A stretch of 64,000 nt of DNA from Tubulanus polymorphus (Eukaryota > Nemertea > Palaeonemertea > Tubulaniformes > Tubulanidae), in the NCBI RefSeq assembly GCF_964204645.1, contig NC_134025.1, positions 21,544,001-21,608,000 of the forward strand, in the 5' to 3' direction. The notes under the pieces were generated by a model. That model was not told the origin of the DNA. It saw only the letters and a list, made by a program, of their open reading frames with translations, and did not search any database. A program made the translations under genes and the position numbers. How positions within the stretch are numbered: the first letter of the stretch is position 1; the number at the start of each line of letters is the position of its first letter. Shown here piece by piece: positions 22,701 to 37,700 of the stretch.

Positions 22701-25700
22701 AACAATAAAAGAGGATCTCGATAAGTTCTAATGAAATCAACGAAATCGTGCTATTCTTTTTTAACACGTGAAAAATTGCATTATTAGTCTCACACCTTCA
22801 ATCACCCGCCTTTCAATTAAGTACTCATTTCTGTAATACGTTACGTACCTGGTTGGTGTATTGTACCATTTGTTTCACCTAAACACACAAAAACAAACCA
22901 AGAAGCTGAACTCATATGAACGAAATAATTGAGTTTTGAAAAAGACATAAAAATGAATCAAGCATAAAAGTTCACGTAATCTACTCGGTGTGTAAATAAC
23001 AAAATGATGATACATTGAGATTTTACGGCCGCGTTAAGAAGATAGTGTTAGATAAATGTAGATAGATATACGGGTGATTTTAATGAACTTTTCGACCTTG
23101 ATCTCTTCAAAAAGCTCGTACAAGCATTCGTTGCAGTTATAACATTCATACGCGCCAACATCCTACCTCGGCAGGGATTCGAACCTGATTGCATCGCTAG
23201 ACTCAGCCACGACACGAAACCCTGCCACGCTAGACTAGGTGCGCAGGTACATGCGCACGTTTGCCGCGCGGAAACTTGTGTTACCGCTGAGGCAAATTTC
23301 ACGGATAGAATATAGATGTATGGTGGCTGATTCGGGCCATACTAAAAAGTTTTTCTGTACGGCTAAAGCAACGATAAAAAAATTATCACATTGGCCCGTT
23401 TGTTGGTTTTCTCGCGCGAGAATTCAAAATTTTTTGAATTCTCGCGCGAGAAAACCAAACTTTTTGAATTCTCTCACGAGAAAACAAAAAGTATTGAATT
23501 CTCGCGCGAGAAAACCAAAATGTTTTGAATTCTCGCGCGAGAAAACCAAACAGCGGGCCAATGTGAAAATTTTTTATCGTTGCTTTAGCCGTACAGAACA
23601 ACTTTTTAGTATGGCCCGAATCAGCCACCATAATAAATGGAAAACCCGGGTTAAAGCAGGATTTCTGATTGGTTAATAATGAAATCATCTAAGCTGCGCG
23701 TGTACCAGTGCGCCCGAGCTAGTGTGGCAGGGTTTTGCGCCGTAGCGGTCTCGATGCTATCACGTTCAAATCCCTGTTGGGGGAGGATGACGCACCAATA
23801 CCAGAGCATCAAAATCGCTGAATTCAGCCGATGAAAATGCCACCCAGTATTGATTGATACGACTAAGAAAACAATTGATAATGAGAAAGACACTTTCGAT
23901 GAACATGCTGTTAAAATGTATCAAAACATGCTCCGCTGGAAACAAATACGTCAGGCTCAAGTTTGAAAAGAAGTTGAAAATTATACAAGTCGAATTTATT
24001 TCAAAAGAAAAGAATGAAAAACCTCGTCTTCATACAGGAAAAAATTGTGAGAAAGACTATAGTACCGTAATTTCCGTAATACTTCCTGTCACCAACAGGC
24101 GGCAGTATGCTCGTTTCGGTGCCTGCGTCGGCGTCCTTTTCCAGATTGAATTTCTCGTTGAAAAATTTCTGCAGTGTTACGTTGTACCTGTAGAATTGCG
24201 AAAATACACGCATTCAGTATGCGACGCAGAGCTCGATAAGATATTGGCATCCTCACGCGTCCCATATTTTTTCTCCACGAGGCGTGTTGGATGGTCTCTA
24301 TACAGGGGCGGATCTAGTGAAAGTGGAAGGCCGGGGTCCAGAAGAAAGGACTGAGGCATTTTTCAGATGAAGGACGGCGTCATAGGCTGTAAGCGGAGTC
24401 CTGTTAGATTTTTATTGAAGAAATAAATCCGAAAATATGCAATTTCTGAAAGGATGTGCGTCAAATTCACAGGTTTTATTGATCTTTAACTTGGCAGCCT
24501 CAATGGGAAGGCAGGGGTACGGACCCTCGAGGCCACAACCTAAATTCACGCAGCTTCTCGACAATGATAAGCGTTCCTATTTAAAATTCGGACTTCTTTA
24601 ATTAGATATTGTTGCATCAACTTAATATTTGCCATTAATAAATTGGTTTATTCGTTATTTTCGAAATGAAACATGAGATTTACAAGATCGGTTTTTGTTC
24701 ATGCGACAGAACACTGTATAATGAATCAATGTGCCTACCTCATTAGGGCGATGTAACCAGCATATAGGATAAGCATGATTAATGATTCGTACCATGTAAT
24801 CACGGAGTCCATAATGCTCTGAAATTAATAGAGTATTCAATTTCAAATTCACGGAGAACAACGAGGTCTATCGTATATAGATATAGACCTAAACCGGAGA
24901 CCCACGCTATTTTAATCAAGAATGTACACATCAGCGGGAGGTTTTGGCTTAATTAAAACCATCCAGGATCGGGTAGGAAATGACATGTCGTCTGGCGATC
25001 GGCCTTTTCATGCCAGTCACACGTTGAGTTTGCCGTCGGAAATAACAAGCCGTACGGTTGGGTGGACGTTGAGAAAGTTGATAAGGTACACGACGCGCCG
25101 ACACCGCGCAAACAATCGTTAAGGGAAATAACTATGCGTCAACGTAGGCTAAATTGAGGCTAAATTAGCAAAACAACACCTTCCATGATACGTAGCCGTA
25201 AGACAAGCGCAGGACAAGATGATGACGGAAGTAATTCGTACAGCACGGAAACCATTGCCTTTTTACGAAGAAGGTCATCCGCCTTCGTGCACGAATTGGG
25301 CTAATATCGCCATGTATTCGCGGGATAAACTAATTGATCCAACTGACTGTACTCCCGTACGTCCGTCTGCATTGCTCCGCCTCTCTGACTGATTTTGAAC
25401 ATTGACGTAACTATATATCTAAAGTAATGAATCTAGATAATTGGAAGAGTGTGTCCGCCTCTCTCTCCCTCTCTCTCTCTCTTACCAGTATCAGCGCTAT
25501 AACCGTTATACAGTACGCCCCCGAGTCACGCAACAGCGGCCATTTACATAACGGTACCACCTAAAATAGAGAATGACGGTAAATGAATAATTCAACGCCC
25601 GTTTGACCAATATCTGTAAAAGAACCCAAAAGAAAATCCTATAATTAGGAATCAAGAACCCTTAAATACTTTATTGTATAATATAACTTACGGCTCCGGC

Positions 25701-28700
25701 CAGCAGTCCGCATATTCCTATGACAAACAGAATGTTGAACACCGCCGATCCGACGATGGTACCAACACCTACGTCGCCTTTAGCGATGAAAACACCTTGA
25801 TGAAAGAAAAAATGGATATGTCTTGATTGACGAGGAACACACCTTGGTAATTCTAGATATCTATTGAAAGCAGAAATATTCGCTGTTGATTTAATGATGA
25901 TCACGCAATGCGTTTGGGCTTGGTAGAAAATCAAGACTTGACTTAATAGTGGATATATACGTTATCTTATTACTGATTGGTTAAGTTACGTATACATGAC
26001 TGATAATCATTTTATCAGAACAGACCAGTTTCTCAGACCTATAACGGCTAAGTGGGTTTACAACTGACTTAACTGTGCGTTATTTGAACAGTTGTCGCCC
26101 TTGGTATATTTGATCGGAGAAGTCTTGGTATTTGTGCATCAAATTTGAATTATGAACGAACACTGCAAATGAAATCTCGATGCTTGCCCACGTTTTCAGC
26201 CTCGGTGCAAGGAACGCACAATAGAATTCGAGCTTGAAGGTAGAATATTGTCGCCAAGATGTCGGTTCAGAAGATAACCCATCAGGCCCCATTATTTCAG
26301 TGAACTTATTCATTTCGCGATACCGTACAGGTATATTCGCGCTAGATTAGTATTGATACCTATTTCACGCATTCATCCAATCAAACTGTCATTTTTCATA
26401 TGAAAGTAAGGCGGACATGATTACATCGAACAGTGAGCGTTCACCTGTCGTGAGCTTTGCCATCACAAGCGCGGCGCTAACACTTGGCTGCGCGAGGTCA
26501 AAAATTCGCGTGGATTTGCGGATAATGAGACTGAGATCAAAGATGAAATACGACTTCCCCTTGGCATTGCCACGACTGAAAAGGTTCCGTTGTCGCAGCT
26601 TTGAAATTTGGACCGAGTCGTCATTATTGTTTCTTTGTGCGTGCATCGCGTTTGGTCATTCTAACTTACCAATTACTGATGTGAATAGTTCAGGCGCCGA
26701 ACTTCCAGCAGCCATGAAAGTCGCCCCCGCGACGTCTTCCCCAATGTGCAATTTCTAGAAGAAATACAGAAAAAGAAACACTAATTCAGTGAAGTAGAAT
26801 GCAGTAACGATTGACTGATCGGTTCTTGTGGCGGCCGTTTTCTTCGGTATTAACTTTGAGGTAAAATAACAGCTACGGAAAAACTACGGTTATCAACGAT
26901 AAATGCCCCTCCCCAAAAAATAATCACGTTGAAAAATTCAATTTATCCAATAATATTTATCCTTTCCCTGCTCCAGGAATTTGGAAAAAATTGTGTCCCC
27001 AGGATGAATCCGTAATCGTGTTCTACATATCAAGTTTCGCCCGCACGCTTTAACGTATTCATATCAGCCGTTGGCTAAACTTTCCATCATTCGTTACAAT
27101 TCGGAAGATTTCTGATACGTCAAGACAGCTAAATTTAAGATCATTGACACACAGAAGTATCGATCTCCGATACACGCGCACCGTGACAAATCAATGAATT
27201 TTCGAAACGTTTCTCAACTATTGTAGAACGTCGGTGTGTAGAATGCTATAACGTTGCTGTTCGAGTCGATAGCTGCATTCATTCGTAAGTAGATTACGTC
27301 AAGCGCGGTACAAATCAATCGCCGATTCGATCAGCGCATTTTTCTGTAAATGAGATTTCATTGTCTCAGAACGAGTTTACGAAAAATTCGCTATTAACTA
27401 TACCGCACTATCCGACGATATTTTTGTTGCGGTGTATTTTGTTATTTTTGTTATTCAAAACTACAATAAACCTTCGGACTACACGTAGAAAACGACCAAA
27501 AATATAAAAATGGGCAAAATGGTCATCGACCTCGTAATATTTCCTCGGAAAGTTTCGATGTATCAAATGAGGCAGCCAACAAAATCAACCCCAATCAGCA
27601 ACCGAACCGTAACCGAAATTTCCAATAATGTACTCCGATTTAAACGAAAGTTCTGTAAATTCTGAAAATCTACCAAACAAATAAACAACAGGGTCAATCC
27701 CTATTTTGATGAAAAAAGTGTCGTATCAATTTTTTTATCAACTGTTTTTACTAATTTTAATAGGAATTACCATTTCATAAATGCTACACGCCGAAACTTG
27801 TTTTCATTACGCGTGTAAGATTTGCAATAATTCGATTACTACATTTCCCCATCCAAAAGCCCACGAGATGTTTTTCTCTCTACAAGACTGTTAATTTGCA
27901 CTCTTGACGTCTTACTTTGAATTTCATTCAATTTGGCATTTAATCATAAGTCGACTGTTTGATGTGTTAAGGTTTCGTGTTTGGCTGTCTACAGGCGAAT
28001 GCTCGACGCATTCATTCCCATCCGAGTAAGACTAATTAGATTTACTAAACCTTGCAAGTATTGGCTTAGTAAAATCAAGAAGCGAGTGGGAGTGGAACCC
28101 TTCTGTTTCAGATGCTGCAAACTAAAAATAGAATTCTTTTTCTTCCCTAAAAACTATTGTGGTGCGAGTTTTATAATATTCCATCGGTACTTCAATGGAT
28201 TTTGACACCAATACTGTAGCTGCATGATTCTTTAGTTTTCAGATGCTATTATTATTATTCATCATTATCTATTTATAACTTATTATTTATAATTTATTAT
28301 TTATTATTAATTATTTATCATTTATCATTTATCATTTATCATTTATTATTATTCAACTTATTCAAAATGGCGGCGGTGTTGGAGTCGCCTCTCCGTCACT
28401 GATATGGTTTTTTGGATTTTTACCTCAATTCTCAGTTAGCCGCAAGTTTAAACATGGATCTAAAAAGACCTCTCACGGTCGTTTGTTATGGTGGAAGGAT
28501 TACGAAAAGTGATATCCTATCAGCCCTGGGATCTAAATCAGTTCGAGTGCGTGCGATTCAAATCACAAAAACTGGTGAGTGTAGAATTACGTTCAAGGAC
28601 ACGAGTGCAGTTGAGGATTTCATAAAAAATCCACCGAACATAAGAGACCGCACGTTAAAAGTTGATAAAGCTGACGATGTACAAGATGTTACGAACGTTA

Positions 28701-31700
28701 CAATTAAAGATGCACCAGTTGAATTATCAGATGCGTTCATTGCCTCCCAATTATCGACATACGGTGAGGTAATAAATGGGAGTATCAGAAGAGGGAAAAT
28801 AAAAGACACCGATATTTTGAATGGCTCTATTTATGCTAAATTGCTTTAAGTGAAAAGTATAATTCCAGTTAATTCAAAATTTGGAAGATTTGAAGTCCGA
28901 CTTTACTGCGATAATAATAAAACGCAGTGTGTGTATTGCGGTGAAACGGATCACCAGTATTATCGTTGTCTCTTGCGTACTCGCAAACTCTGTTTTAAAT
29001 GTAAATCTCCAGACCATCTAGCAGCCAATTGTCCATCTGGCGTTTTATGTTTCTACTGCCGTAAGGAAGGGCATAAAAAATCAGAATGTCCGATATTACA
29101 GGGGTTGGAAAAAAGACTAAATTTTGACGACGACATAACTGATCATCAATCATGTGAGGACAAATCACATTCCACAGTTAAAACTCCTACTCATACTCAG
29201 TCTACCGTCACTGACATGTCACCTGCAGAGAGCCGCACCGCTAGCTCGACAATTGTGCCCCCGAAACATATTATTATGGGTGACTCGAACTGCTCTCGCC
29301 TGATGTTTACAGATATTCCGGAAAGCGTTCACGTGTGCAGCGTTTCGGGTGCAACGGCCCATGATGTAAATAAACTTCTCCAGAAAGTGGACCCGTCTAT
29401 TGAAAATGCGAAAATAAAATCGATAATCTGCCATCTAGGGATCATGACCAAACAATCCTGGATATGTCAAAATGATAAATATCCTTCGAAATACATTTCC
29501 CAGCGCTCAAATTAATGTATCTAGTATACTACCGCGTAAAGGAAAAAGTAAGACCGCGCTAACCTACAATGACACTTCCTCAAAGATCAATAACTATCTT
29601 CGAAAGCTATGTGACAGTGAAAATCATTTGAACTATATAGACAATGATTTGGTATTCCAACCAAATTTTTCAGTTAACCAGTCGTCATTTGATTCAACTG
29701 ATAGGTCAGGAATCCATATTGGAATCGATGGTGCCAAAGAACTTACACAAGTCTTTCTTCGTGCATTAACACCGGATCAGAATAAAAAACGAACCAGAAG
29801 TCAGACATCATCATCCGATATTAGCCCAACTGTTCACATGGCCAAAAAGGACAGAATTTCAGTCCCGGACGATTTACCGATAACATCAGTCTAATAATGC
29901 TACCTATTAACGAGTATTATCTACCCTATACTTATTCATCATCGACATCTTTAATAATAACAAATGTCAATACTTTGATGTAAACTCTACTGTAGAGTTT
30001 GAAAAGCAACATTTTTCAATCTGTGCTTTAAACATTCGTAGTTGTAACAGAAATTTTGATACATTTTCATATTTATTGAGCAATTTAAAAACTGACTTTT
30101 CTATTTTCGGGTTAACCGAAACCTGGACTAGCGAACTTCATGATAATGGCAGGCTGTATAATCTCCCAGGTATGAAAAGTGTTTTTAAGTGTAGAAAAAA
30201 TTGTCAGGGAGGAGGTTTGGCCCTATTTTTCAAAGAAAGTTTTAATGCGAAACTTAGACCAGATCTATCCCAGGATAGAAATACTTTTGAATGTCTATTT
30301 ATTGAATTGATTCTTGAAAAAGAAAAAAATAAATTAATTGGTCTGATCTATCGACCACCCGGACAAAGCATAAATGGCTTTAATAATGTATTAATTCCAC
30401 TTTTAGTGAAACTTAATAGAGAAGACAAAGTATGCTATCTTATGGGCGATTTCAATATCGATTTACTACAAGTTAACGCCCACAGACCAACTGATAACTA
30501 TTTAGAAAATATGACTTCATTTGGGTTCATTCCATTAGTTGATAAACCTACAAGAATCACTCCCACATCCTCGACGCTTATAGATAATATTTTTTTGTAA
30601 CGATATTCGCCATGTGTTTAGTACGGGTATTATTTGTACCGATATTTCGGATCATTTTCCTATTTTTATTGTCTGTAATCACGTTGAGCCCAAAATTGAC
30701 CAAGAGGTGACTTCGAACAGAAACTATTGTGAACGTAACATTTCAAAATTCAATAGAGCTCTTCTGGCCACTGATTGGTCGGATATCTATAGTAATGCAG
30801 ACCCGCAACTATCATACAGCGCATTTAACACTAAATTCATGGAATTATATAATGAATGTTTTCCTTTTTCAACTCCCCGTAAAATAAACGAAAATAAATT
30901 ACATAAACCGTGGTTATCATCTGGATTATTGAAATGTATTAAACACAAAAATCGCTTGTACAGAAAATCTTTGCGTAATAGATCACATTTGAAAAATTAT
31001 TTGAATTACAAACGTACCTTGTCTCGTACACTCAAATATGCCGAGAAAAAGTATTATGAGACTAAATTACTTGCAGCCAAATCCGATATGAAAAAATCAT
31101 GGAATATCTTAAACAGTCTAATTGGAAAATCTTCCAATGATCGGAGTAGATTACCTTGCTCTTTCAAAAGGAACGGTATCGTTGTAAACGGCTATGAAAA
31201 TATCGCTAATGAATTTAATTCTTTCTTTGTAAATATTGGTAGCAACCTAGCCAATCAAATACCAGATACAGGTGTCCACTTCAGTGAATATCTGACATAT
31301 CCAGTAAATGAAAACTTTTTCTTTTTCCCGACCCACCCTGATGAAATCAGTCAGATTGTAAATGATATCTCACCCAGCAAAGGCGCTGGTGCTGATGGTT
31401 TCTCTGTAAAAGTAGTTAAGAAAATAATTGATTCTGTAAAATACCTGCTAACTCATATATTTAACTGTAGCTTAAATTCCGGTATAGTGCCGGCTGAACT
31501 GAAGGTAGCGCGAATACGTCCACTCTATAAAGCTGGCAATAATGACTATTTTGATAATTACAGACCGATATCCGTACTGCCTTGCTTTTCTAAAATTCTC
31601 GAAAGGATAGTGTATAATCGATTAACCGAATATTGTAACAAGTTTCATATCATTCAACCAAACCAGTTCGGCTTTCGAAAGAACCATTCAACTGCCATGG

Positions 31701-34700
31701 CCTTAACATTGATAACTGATGAAATTTCACAAAATTTAGAAGAAAACAAATCAACTATTGGGGTATTCTTAGATTTATCAAAAGCCTTTGACACCGTTGA
31801 TCACGAAATCTTATTAAGAAAATTATGTTTTTATGGAATAAGAGGCATCTCTAACAACTGGTTTGAAAACTATTTGAAGAATAGGAAACAATTTGTTCAA
31901 ATTCAAAATTATAAATCCTCGTTATGTACCGTTAAAACTGGAGTACCCCAAGGCTCAATTTTAGGTCCCTTGCTTTTTTTATTATATGTAAACGACTGTA
32001 TTAAATTTTCTAATGTGTTAAAACTTATATTGTTTGCCGATGACACAAATGCCATAGTGACATTAATTTAGACAGATTAGTACGTACAGTAAACATTGAA
32101 TTATCAAAATTGTATACCTGGTTTCAAACAAACAAGCTGTCATTAAATGTAAAGAAGACGTCATTTATGGTGTTCGGTAAACTATTGAAACATAACTTGA
32201 GAATATCAATTAACAACATAGAGATCAAACAAGTCAATGTCACATATTTTCTTGGAGTTTTTATTGACAGAAATCTAACCTGGGACGATCAAATAAAATC
32301 AGTTGAAAAAAAAGTTTCTCGAAGCATTGGTATAATAGATAGAGTATGATATAAGCTGCCAGTGAGTTCTCTTCGTACCCTTTATTTGTCGCTTATTGAT
32401 CCTTACCTCCAGTATTGTAACTTAGTTTGGGGACGAAATTTTGAAAATAAACTTCAGCCATTAATTGTATTGCAAAAAAGAGCTATCAGGCTAATTTCTA
32501 ATTCCTATTATTTGGCGCACACTGACCCTATATTCAAAGCTTTTAATATCCTCAAGCTCAAAGATATTAATAAACTTCAGCTAGGTACTTTTATCTACAG
32601 ATCTGTCCACTCCGAATTACCGGAATCATTCGAAAATTATTGGAACCAAAATTTTCAAATCCACAGTCACAATACTCGGCGACGTCAAGATTTACAAACA
32701 CTTTCTTTCAATAGTCTAAGAAGAAAATTTTCAGTAAAAGTATCCGGCCCTTTACTTTGGAATAACATCAGTGAAAATCTAAAAAACATGGAAAATTCTA
32801 AAGATGATAATGTTCCTAAGAAATTATAGAAAGCAACTTTGTGCTTGATTTTATCATACAGTTATTCGAACTAAAATTATTGTTTTTGGAATATTTCAGA
32901 AAATAACTGGCTTATTAAATGATTATATCTTAATCAAGCTGTTATCATAGTTTACTTTGATTACATTTTGTGTGTTAAGGGTTGACTGTGAGCATATTAT
33001 TTTCTTTATTGCATTTCTCTTTTTTTCTTTTCTCTTTTGAGGGACCTGTTTTATACAAACTATTCCTTAGTTTCTACAGGCCCCTCCAGGTCTAATTTAC
33101 TGTATTTTGTATTATGCTTTGTACACTATGCTGTAAATTATATTTGAAAAATAAAGTGTTCAAATCAAATCAAATCAAATTTATCATTTATCATTTATCA
33201 TTTATCATTTGTCATTTATCATTTATCATTTATCATTTATTATTTATTATTTATCATATATTATCTATCATATATTATTTATTATTTATTATTCATTGCT
33301 TATCATCTATCGTTTATCATTTATCAATTATAGCTTATTTACCATCTATTTGCGTGATATTTTACAAAGAGTACCCAGCCCATAACAGGACTTATAAGTT
33401 ACGGTAAATCCATAAAAAAGATAACAAAATGACAGTTTTTTTGTTTTAACATATAAGGTTCACATAAATTATAGAATAACATGCAGGTTATCTTGCCTGA
33501 ATTTCAACATTCTTTCGATGTATTTTCTAACAGGAATACACGTATTGTTACTTCTAATTTCAGTTATGTGGAATTCATTTCACAAATGTTTGATGAAAAA
33601 TTGGCCAGAGTTTTTTTTAAACATTTCTACATCGTTCTTATGTAGGTCAACGGTCCGCAATAGCTCAGAGTAGAAACGGTACATTTTTGCTCGAAGTAGA
33701 AGTCGGTCGTTTTAATGGAATACCTCTGGAACGGATACCTAGCAGACAATGCGATAGAAATGCCACCTTGTGTCAGATACTTCGAACTGAGGAATACGCT
33801 TCTATCTACCATCGGATTAAATATTAAATAATAATATTTATTTCGCCATGTACATATGCAGTATAAATGATATATAGATTATAAACAATTTACATACATA
33901 CGAGGCTGGATGCTTGGAAAGCCAATGGAGGCTGTGTCCCGCAGGGATCCAAGCACCCAGAAAAAAGATCAAAATTTAATGAAATTAGGTAGAATGAGGG
34001 TGAAATAGAAACGCGAAATGGGAGTAATCTGTCCGCTGTAGAAGTTTTAGATACATCAGTTTGATTCATTAACTTCAAAGAATTGTGCTTTAAATGACTT
34101 AAGACCAGAGACATATCTCTAACTGTCTATACAAAATTGAAAAATAAAAAACAATACAAACTTTTGGCTAATTATATCCAAGCAAGTGGAATATATAATG
34201 TGCTCTTATATGCCAAAATTAGCCAGTTGGATCAACTCAGTAACGCATTATCAAATTTTGTAACGAAAATATATTGTACATTCAAATTGCACAATAAAAA
34301 AAACATATATGTCGCACTGTCGCAAATTTGTGAAAAAACTAGCGATTGACACGGTAAGAACGTTGCCAAATTATCTAAATCATACTAAGTACAGGTGAAA
34401 TCACAAAAACCGTTAGCTAAGTGTACGTAGGCCTACGTATAGCTGGCTCGGCGTACCATTGTATAATGAATTAGATAATCGACAATTCTAGGGTGTGTAC
34501 GACGAAAGTCCGTCACGAATCAATCGAAAAAATATATATATACATATAATAAATGCAACATTTATTTCATGGCTCTGATTCGTGGGTCTGTCGTCAGTAG
34601 ACAAATCTCACGCAATCAGTTTATATAAGGCTTTTCATTTAGAAACATTAGATGTCATGTGAGAAACTCGACTTTCCTCCATACGTCGGTTGTAAGCCCG

Positions 34701-37700
34701 TTGTCCGTCATTCTCGCCACCAAGAGAAAAATCTAGATTTCCATTTCAATCTGTACCTATTAATCTATACCTATTATCGCAATTTTGAGGTGGGACTGCC
34801 TCAAAATGGCGCCTCGTAACTGGAAACCTCCCTACTCATGTCTGATTGAAGCTTGCTGTAATAAGTAGTCATTTGGAACTTTAAGGTTCCAGAGTTTCTG
34901 CAAAAATTATGTGATTATCTTTGTAAAAGCAGTACGTAGGCTCCTGTTGTGTCGTTGCCGATAAAAGGAATTTCAAACTGTTAAAGAGTTCGGTGAAATT
35001 TGGACAACTTCACGGGTGGTGGGGAGCGTCAGTTGATGATTTTATGATCTCAAAATAGGGATCAACCCTGTTACTTATTCGTTTGATTTGTTTTGATTTG
35101 GTGTCCCTTACAAACCCACCACACCTGCCGGGAGCGAAACAGGGGGTGTGATTTTGAAATCGGAAATCGAAGCGCAGATGTAGTTGTGCGTGATCGGCGA
35201 TCGAATTTACAGAAATTTTTATTCTTAGTTTATGATTAAGTATGATGGCGGATGAGAAGTCAGCATGATGGCAGTTAGAATGAATACTTTATTCTCTCAA
35301 AACACATACATCGAGTATCCATTCATTCATTCAGAAGTCAATAGATGGGAATCTTACACGGACAGAAAGTGACAAAATAGGAAAGAGAGATAGGGAGATG
35401 TTGGAGATGTATGGATATGTATAATATGTGAACAGATTGGAAATCGGCATATATAAAGTTAGTAGAGTGGACGTTGTAGATGAGGCAGAAAGATTACGGG
35501 AACTGATGGATACAGGGAAGATATATCAAAGGCAGGTACATCTCTTACCTCACATATCTTGTCTAACGAAGATACAAAGTAATCGTCGCAAACCAAAGCT
35601 AATGCGTAGAACATGTAGCACACTACACAAACATGGATGACCAGCGCGCCGTGAGACCTTTGACGATTCGTAAATAGATCTTTCGGAAATTCGTGATATG
35701 CTGCAAATAGAAAGAATTACATACACGTGAAAGTTTGATTTCTATCATTGCATCTATGCAGTTATATCGATATATCCAAGTTGAATGATAAGAGGCGCAT
35801 CCCCTAATAGGGCCCCAATTCAATGGAGGTACCCGCAACGCTACTGTGGCAAGCGAACTTCCACCATTTTCCGCCAGGTTCGCTAGTGTACAGTACGACG
35901 TCAACTACTGGAAACGGCTAAAACACTAAAAAATACGGTGAACCAATAAATTCTGAAGATGAAGTAACAAGATATAAGCTTGTAGAATTTCTGTGAAAAA
36001 TCATTTTATTCAATGTTTGCATTTTTCATTCGCAAAGCATTGTATTTTCCATGCTTTTTGTTGCATCTAACTTTGTTGACGTACATGTTGAAAGCGATCG
36101 AATCTTTTTGGACCTCATTAATACCGTATTTCTCAGTCGGGAGAATAAAGCTATATGAACTAAAAATAATTTCTCAAATTCTATCGAAGATGCACGATGT
36201 ACGAAAATCGTGCCACATATAAACTCTAAAGATTAATCAGTGTTCGGTTCATTTAGACGCGTGTTTTGCCTAATCTTTGGATTGGAAATTCGAAAATTGA
36301 GGTCAAAGTTACTTGAAGAAAATGAACTCATTTTGATCGAGTTCTTCTAAGTGGTACCTTCCGATGAAATGGTGCATCGGTACCCCGTTATGTCCCCGAT
36401 ATTCACCAGACTTAGTCCGTCGCAAATCGTCTCAGCGGGTTCGATTTTTTTTTTATTCATACGTCGCAGTCGGAAAATAAGTGCAATATTTTCCGATAAC
36501 CGCTAACAAATTCATAAACCGCTTATTGCGTGTATATAGCGTATACGTAATATAAACACCACGAGTGACGACGAATATTTTAGCTGAAATAATTTTTTTC
36601 TCCATCTACGCGCTTTATCCAACGGCACCCGTTATAGCGACTATACGATGGATTAGAGAATAATAGCGAAAAAAATGTTATGAAAACAGTCAACGCGCTG
36701 ATTGCGACAAGACCTTACGCGTCAAAAGTGTAGGTCTGAATCAATATCAATCTGCAACTAATCGGCATTTTTGCTCGTGACACGGCGAACACCATAGCGC
36801 GCTGGTTTATTTTCATTAACGATGACACATGTCGGAGTTTTGCTTCAGCTCTCGCGAAAGAGCATGTACGCTGGGTTGCCTTCCAGAACATCTATGTATA
36901 CGCGGCCGGTTTTAAACATGATTCGACGTCGAAATGAATTCATGTCGTCATATGATGTACGAGGGCGGATGCAGGGTCAAAGGAAAGGGGGTGTCCAGAA
37001 ATTTAGGGCCTTTTTCTACGCTTCGCCGCAGTTCACATGTACAATGATTTCTAGATCTTCTAGAATTGGTAAAACAGCTAATTTCCGCTAGAATTTTCGT
37101 ATTTTTTCAGTCGTTCGATCATAACCTCTCTTTTGATCGGAAAATATTTAGTCCAGAATATTTGAAGATGGAAATGGAATTTCTAGGGACCTCAACATTT
37201 ATGGGAAGGTGTCCGGACCCCATGGACATCCCCTGGATCCGGTACTGATGACGTGTGCTCTCATCCTGATATGGGTAAGTATGCATATCTATATATGTGA
37301 AAAGAAATAGGAATCATAAACGGTTTATCCGCCTTCAGTCGCTCTAATTGCTAAATCGTCACGCGTAACGCTGTAATTCGGTAGATTTCAATGAATTGAA
37401 CTGAATGTGAACCTGTGTCAAAATAAGAAACACATTGGGAATTGTTACCATGGTAACTCGACTAAGCAAACGACTACACTAGAGGAGAATTTGAAACACG
37501 AATCCGCGATTCCGACGATAATGCGACATTAATTTCTCCCACACACTCGGTATCGGTATTTCCCAATCAAAATACCAGGCGATAACAATATTTATCACGA
37601 CAAAAAAGAGTGTTATGTCGTTGTCGTTTTACGCGGATGTAATAGATTCAGATTTTCGAGGTGGGACAAATCGGAAATCGAATTCTAGCCTATTTATTTA

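Larger units (their letters stand above)
28366..33180 (+). mobile_element. CR1/L2-like non-LTR retrotransposon, near full length, decayed
   Basis: The 4.8-kb element lies antisense in NCKX intron 3. ORF1 (28412-29894) and ORF2 (about 29960-32829) are both recognisable. The 3' end is a short (TCAAA)n tail at about 33158-33180, typical of the CR1/L2 group, which end in short tandem repeats instead of poly(A). Reading frames are interrupted by a few single-base changes: stops at 28847 and 32347, frameshifts near 29450, 30594 and 32050. This copy is therefore inactive but not old. It is flanked by TTATCA microsatellite on both sides, which hides the target duplication. Confidence 0.9.
33331..35548. 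other. NCKX intron 3, part after the LINE
   Basis: No exon is recognised before 35549. It contains a 70-bp segment repeated at 49156-49225 and an inverted member of the dispersed family at about 35040-35225, with TGTCCCTTACAAACCCACCA. The rest is featureless to me. Confidence 0.45.

Noticed and set aside
23239-23688. 145- and 100-codon frames with repeating FLNSRARKP / FLAREFKT
   Set aside because: They are translations of the palindromic core of the MITE at 23321-23630.
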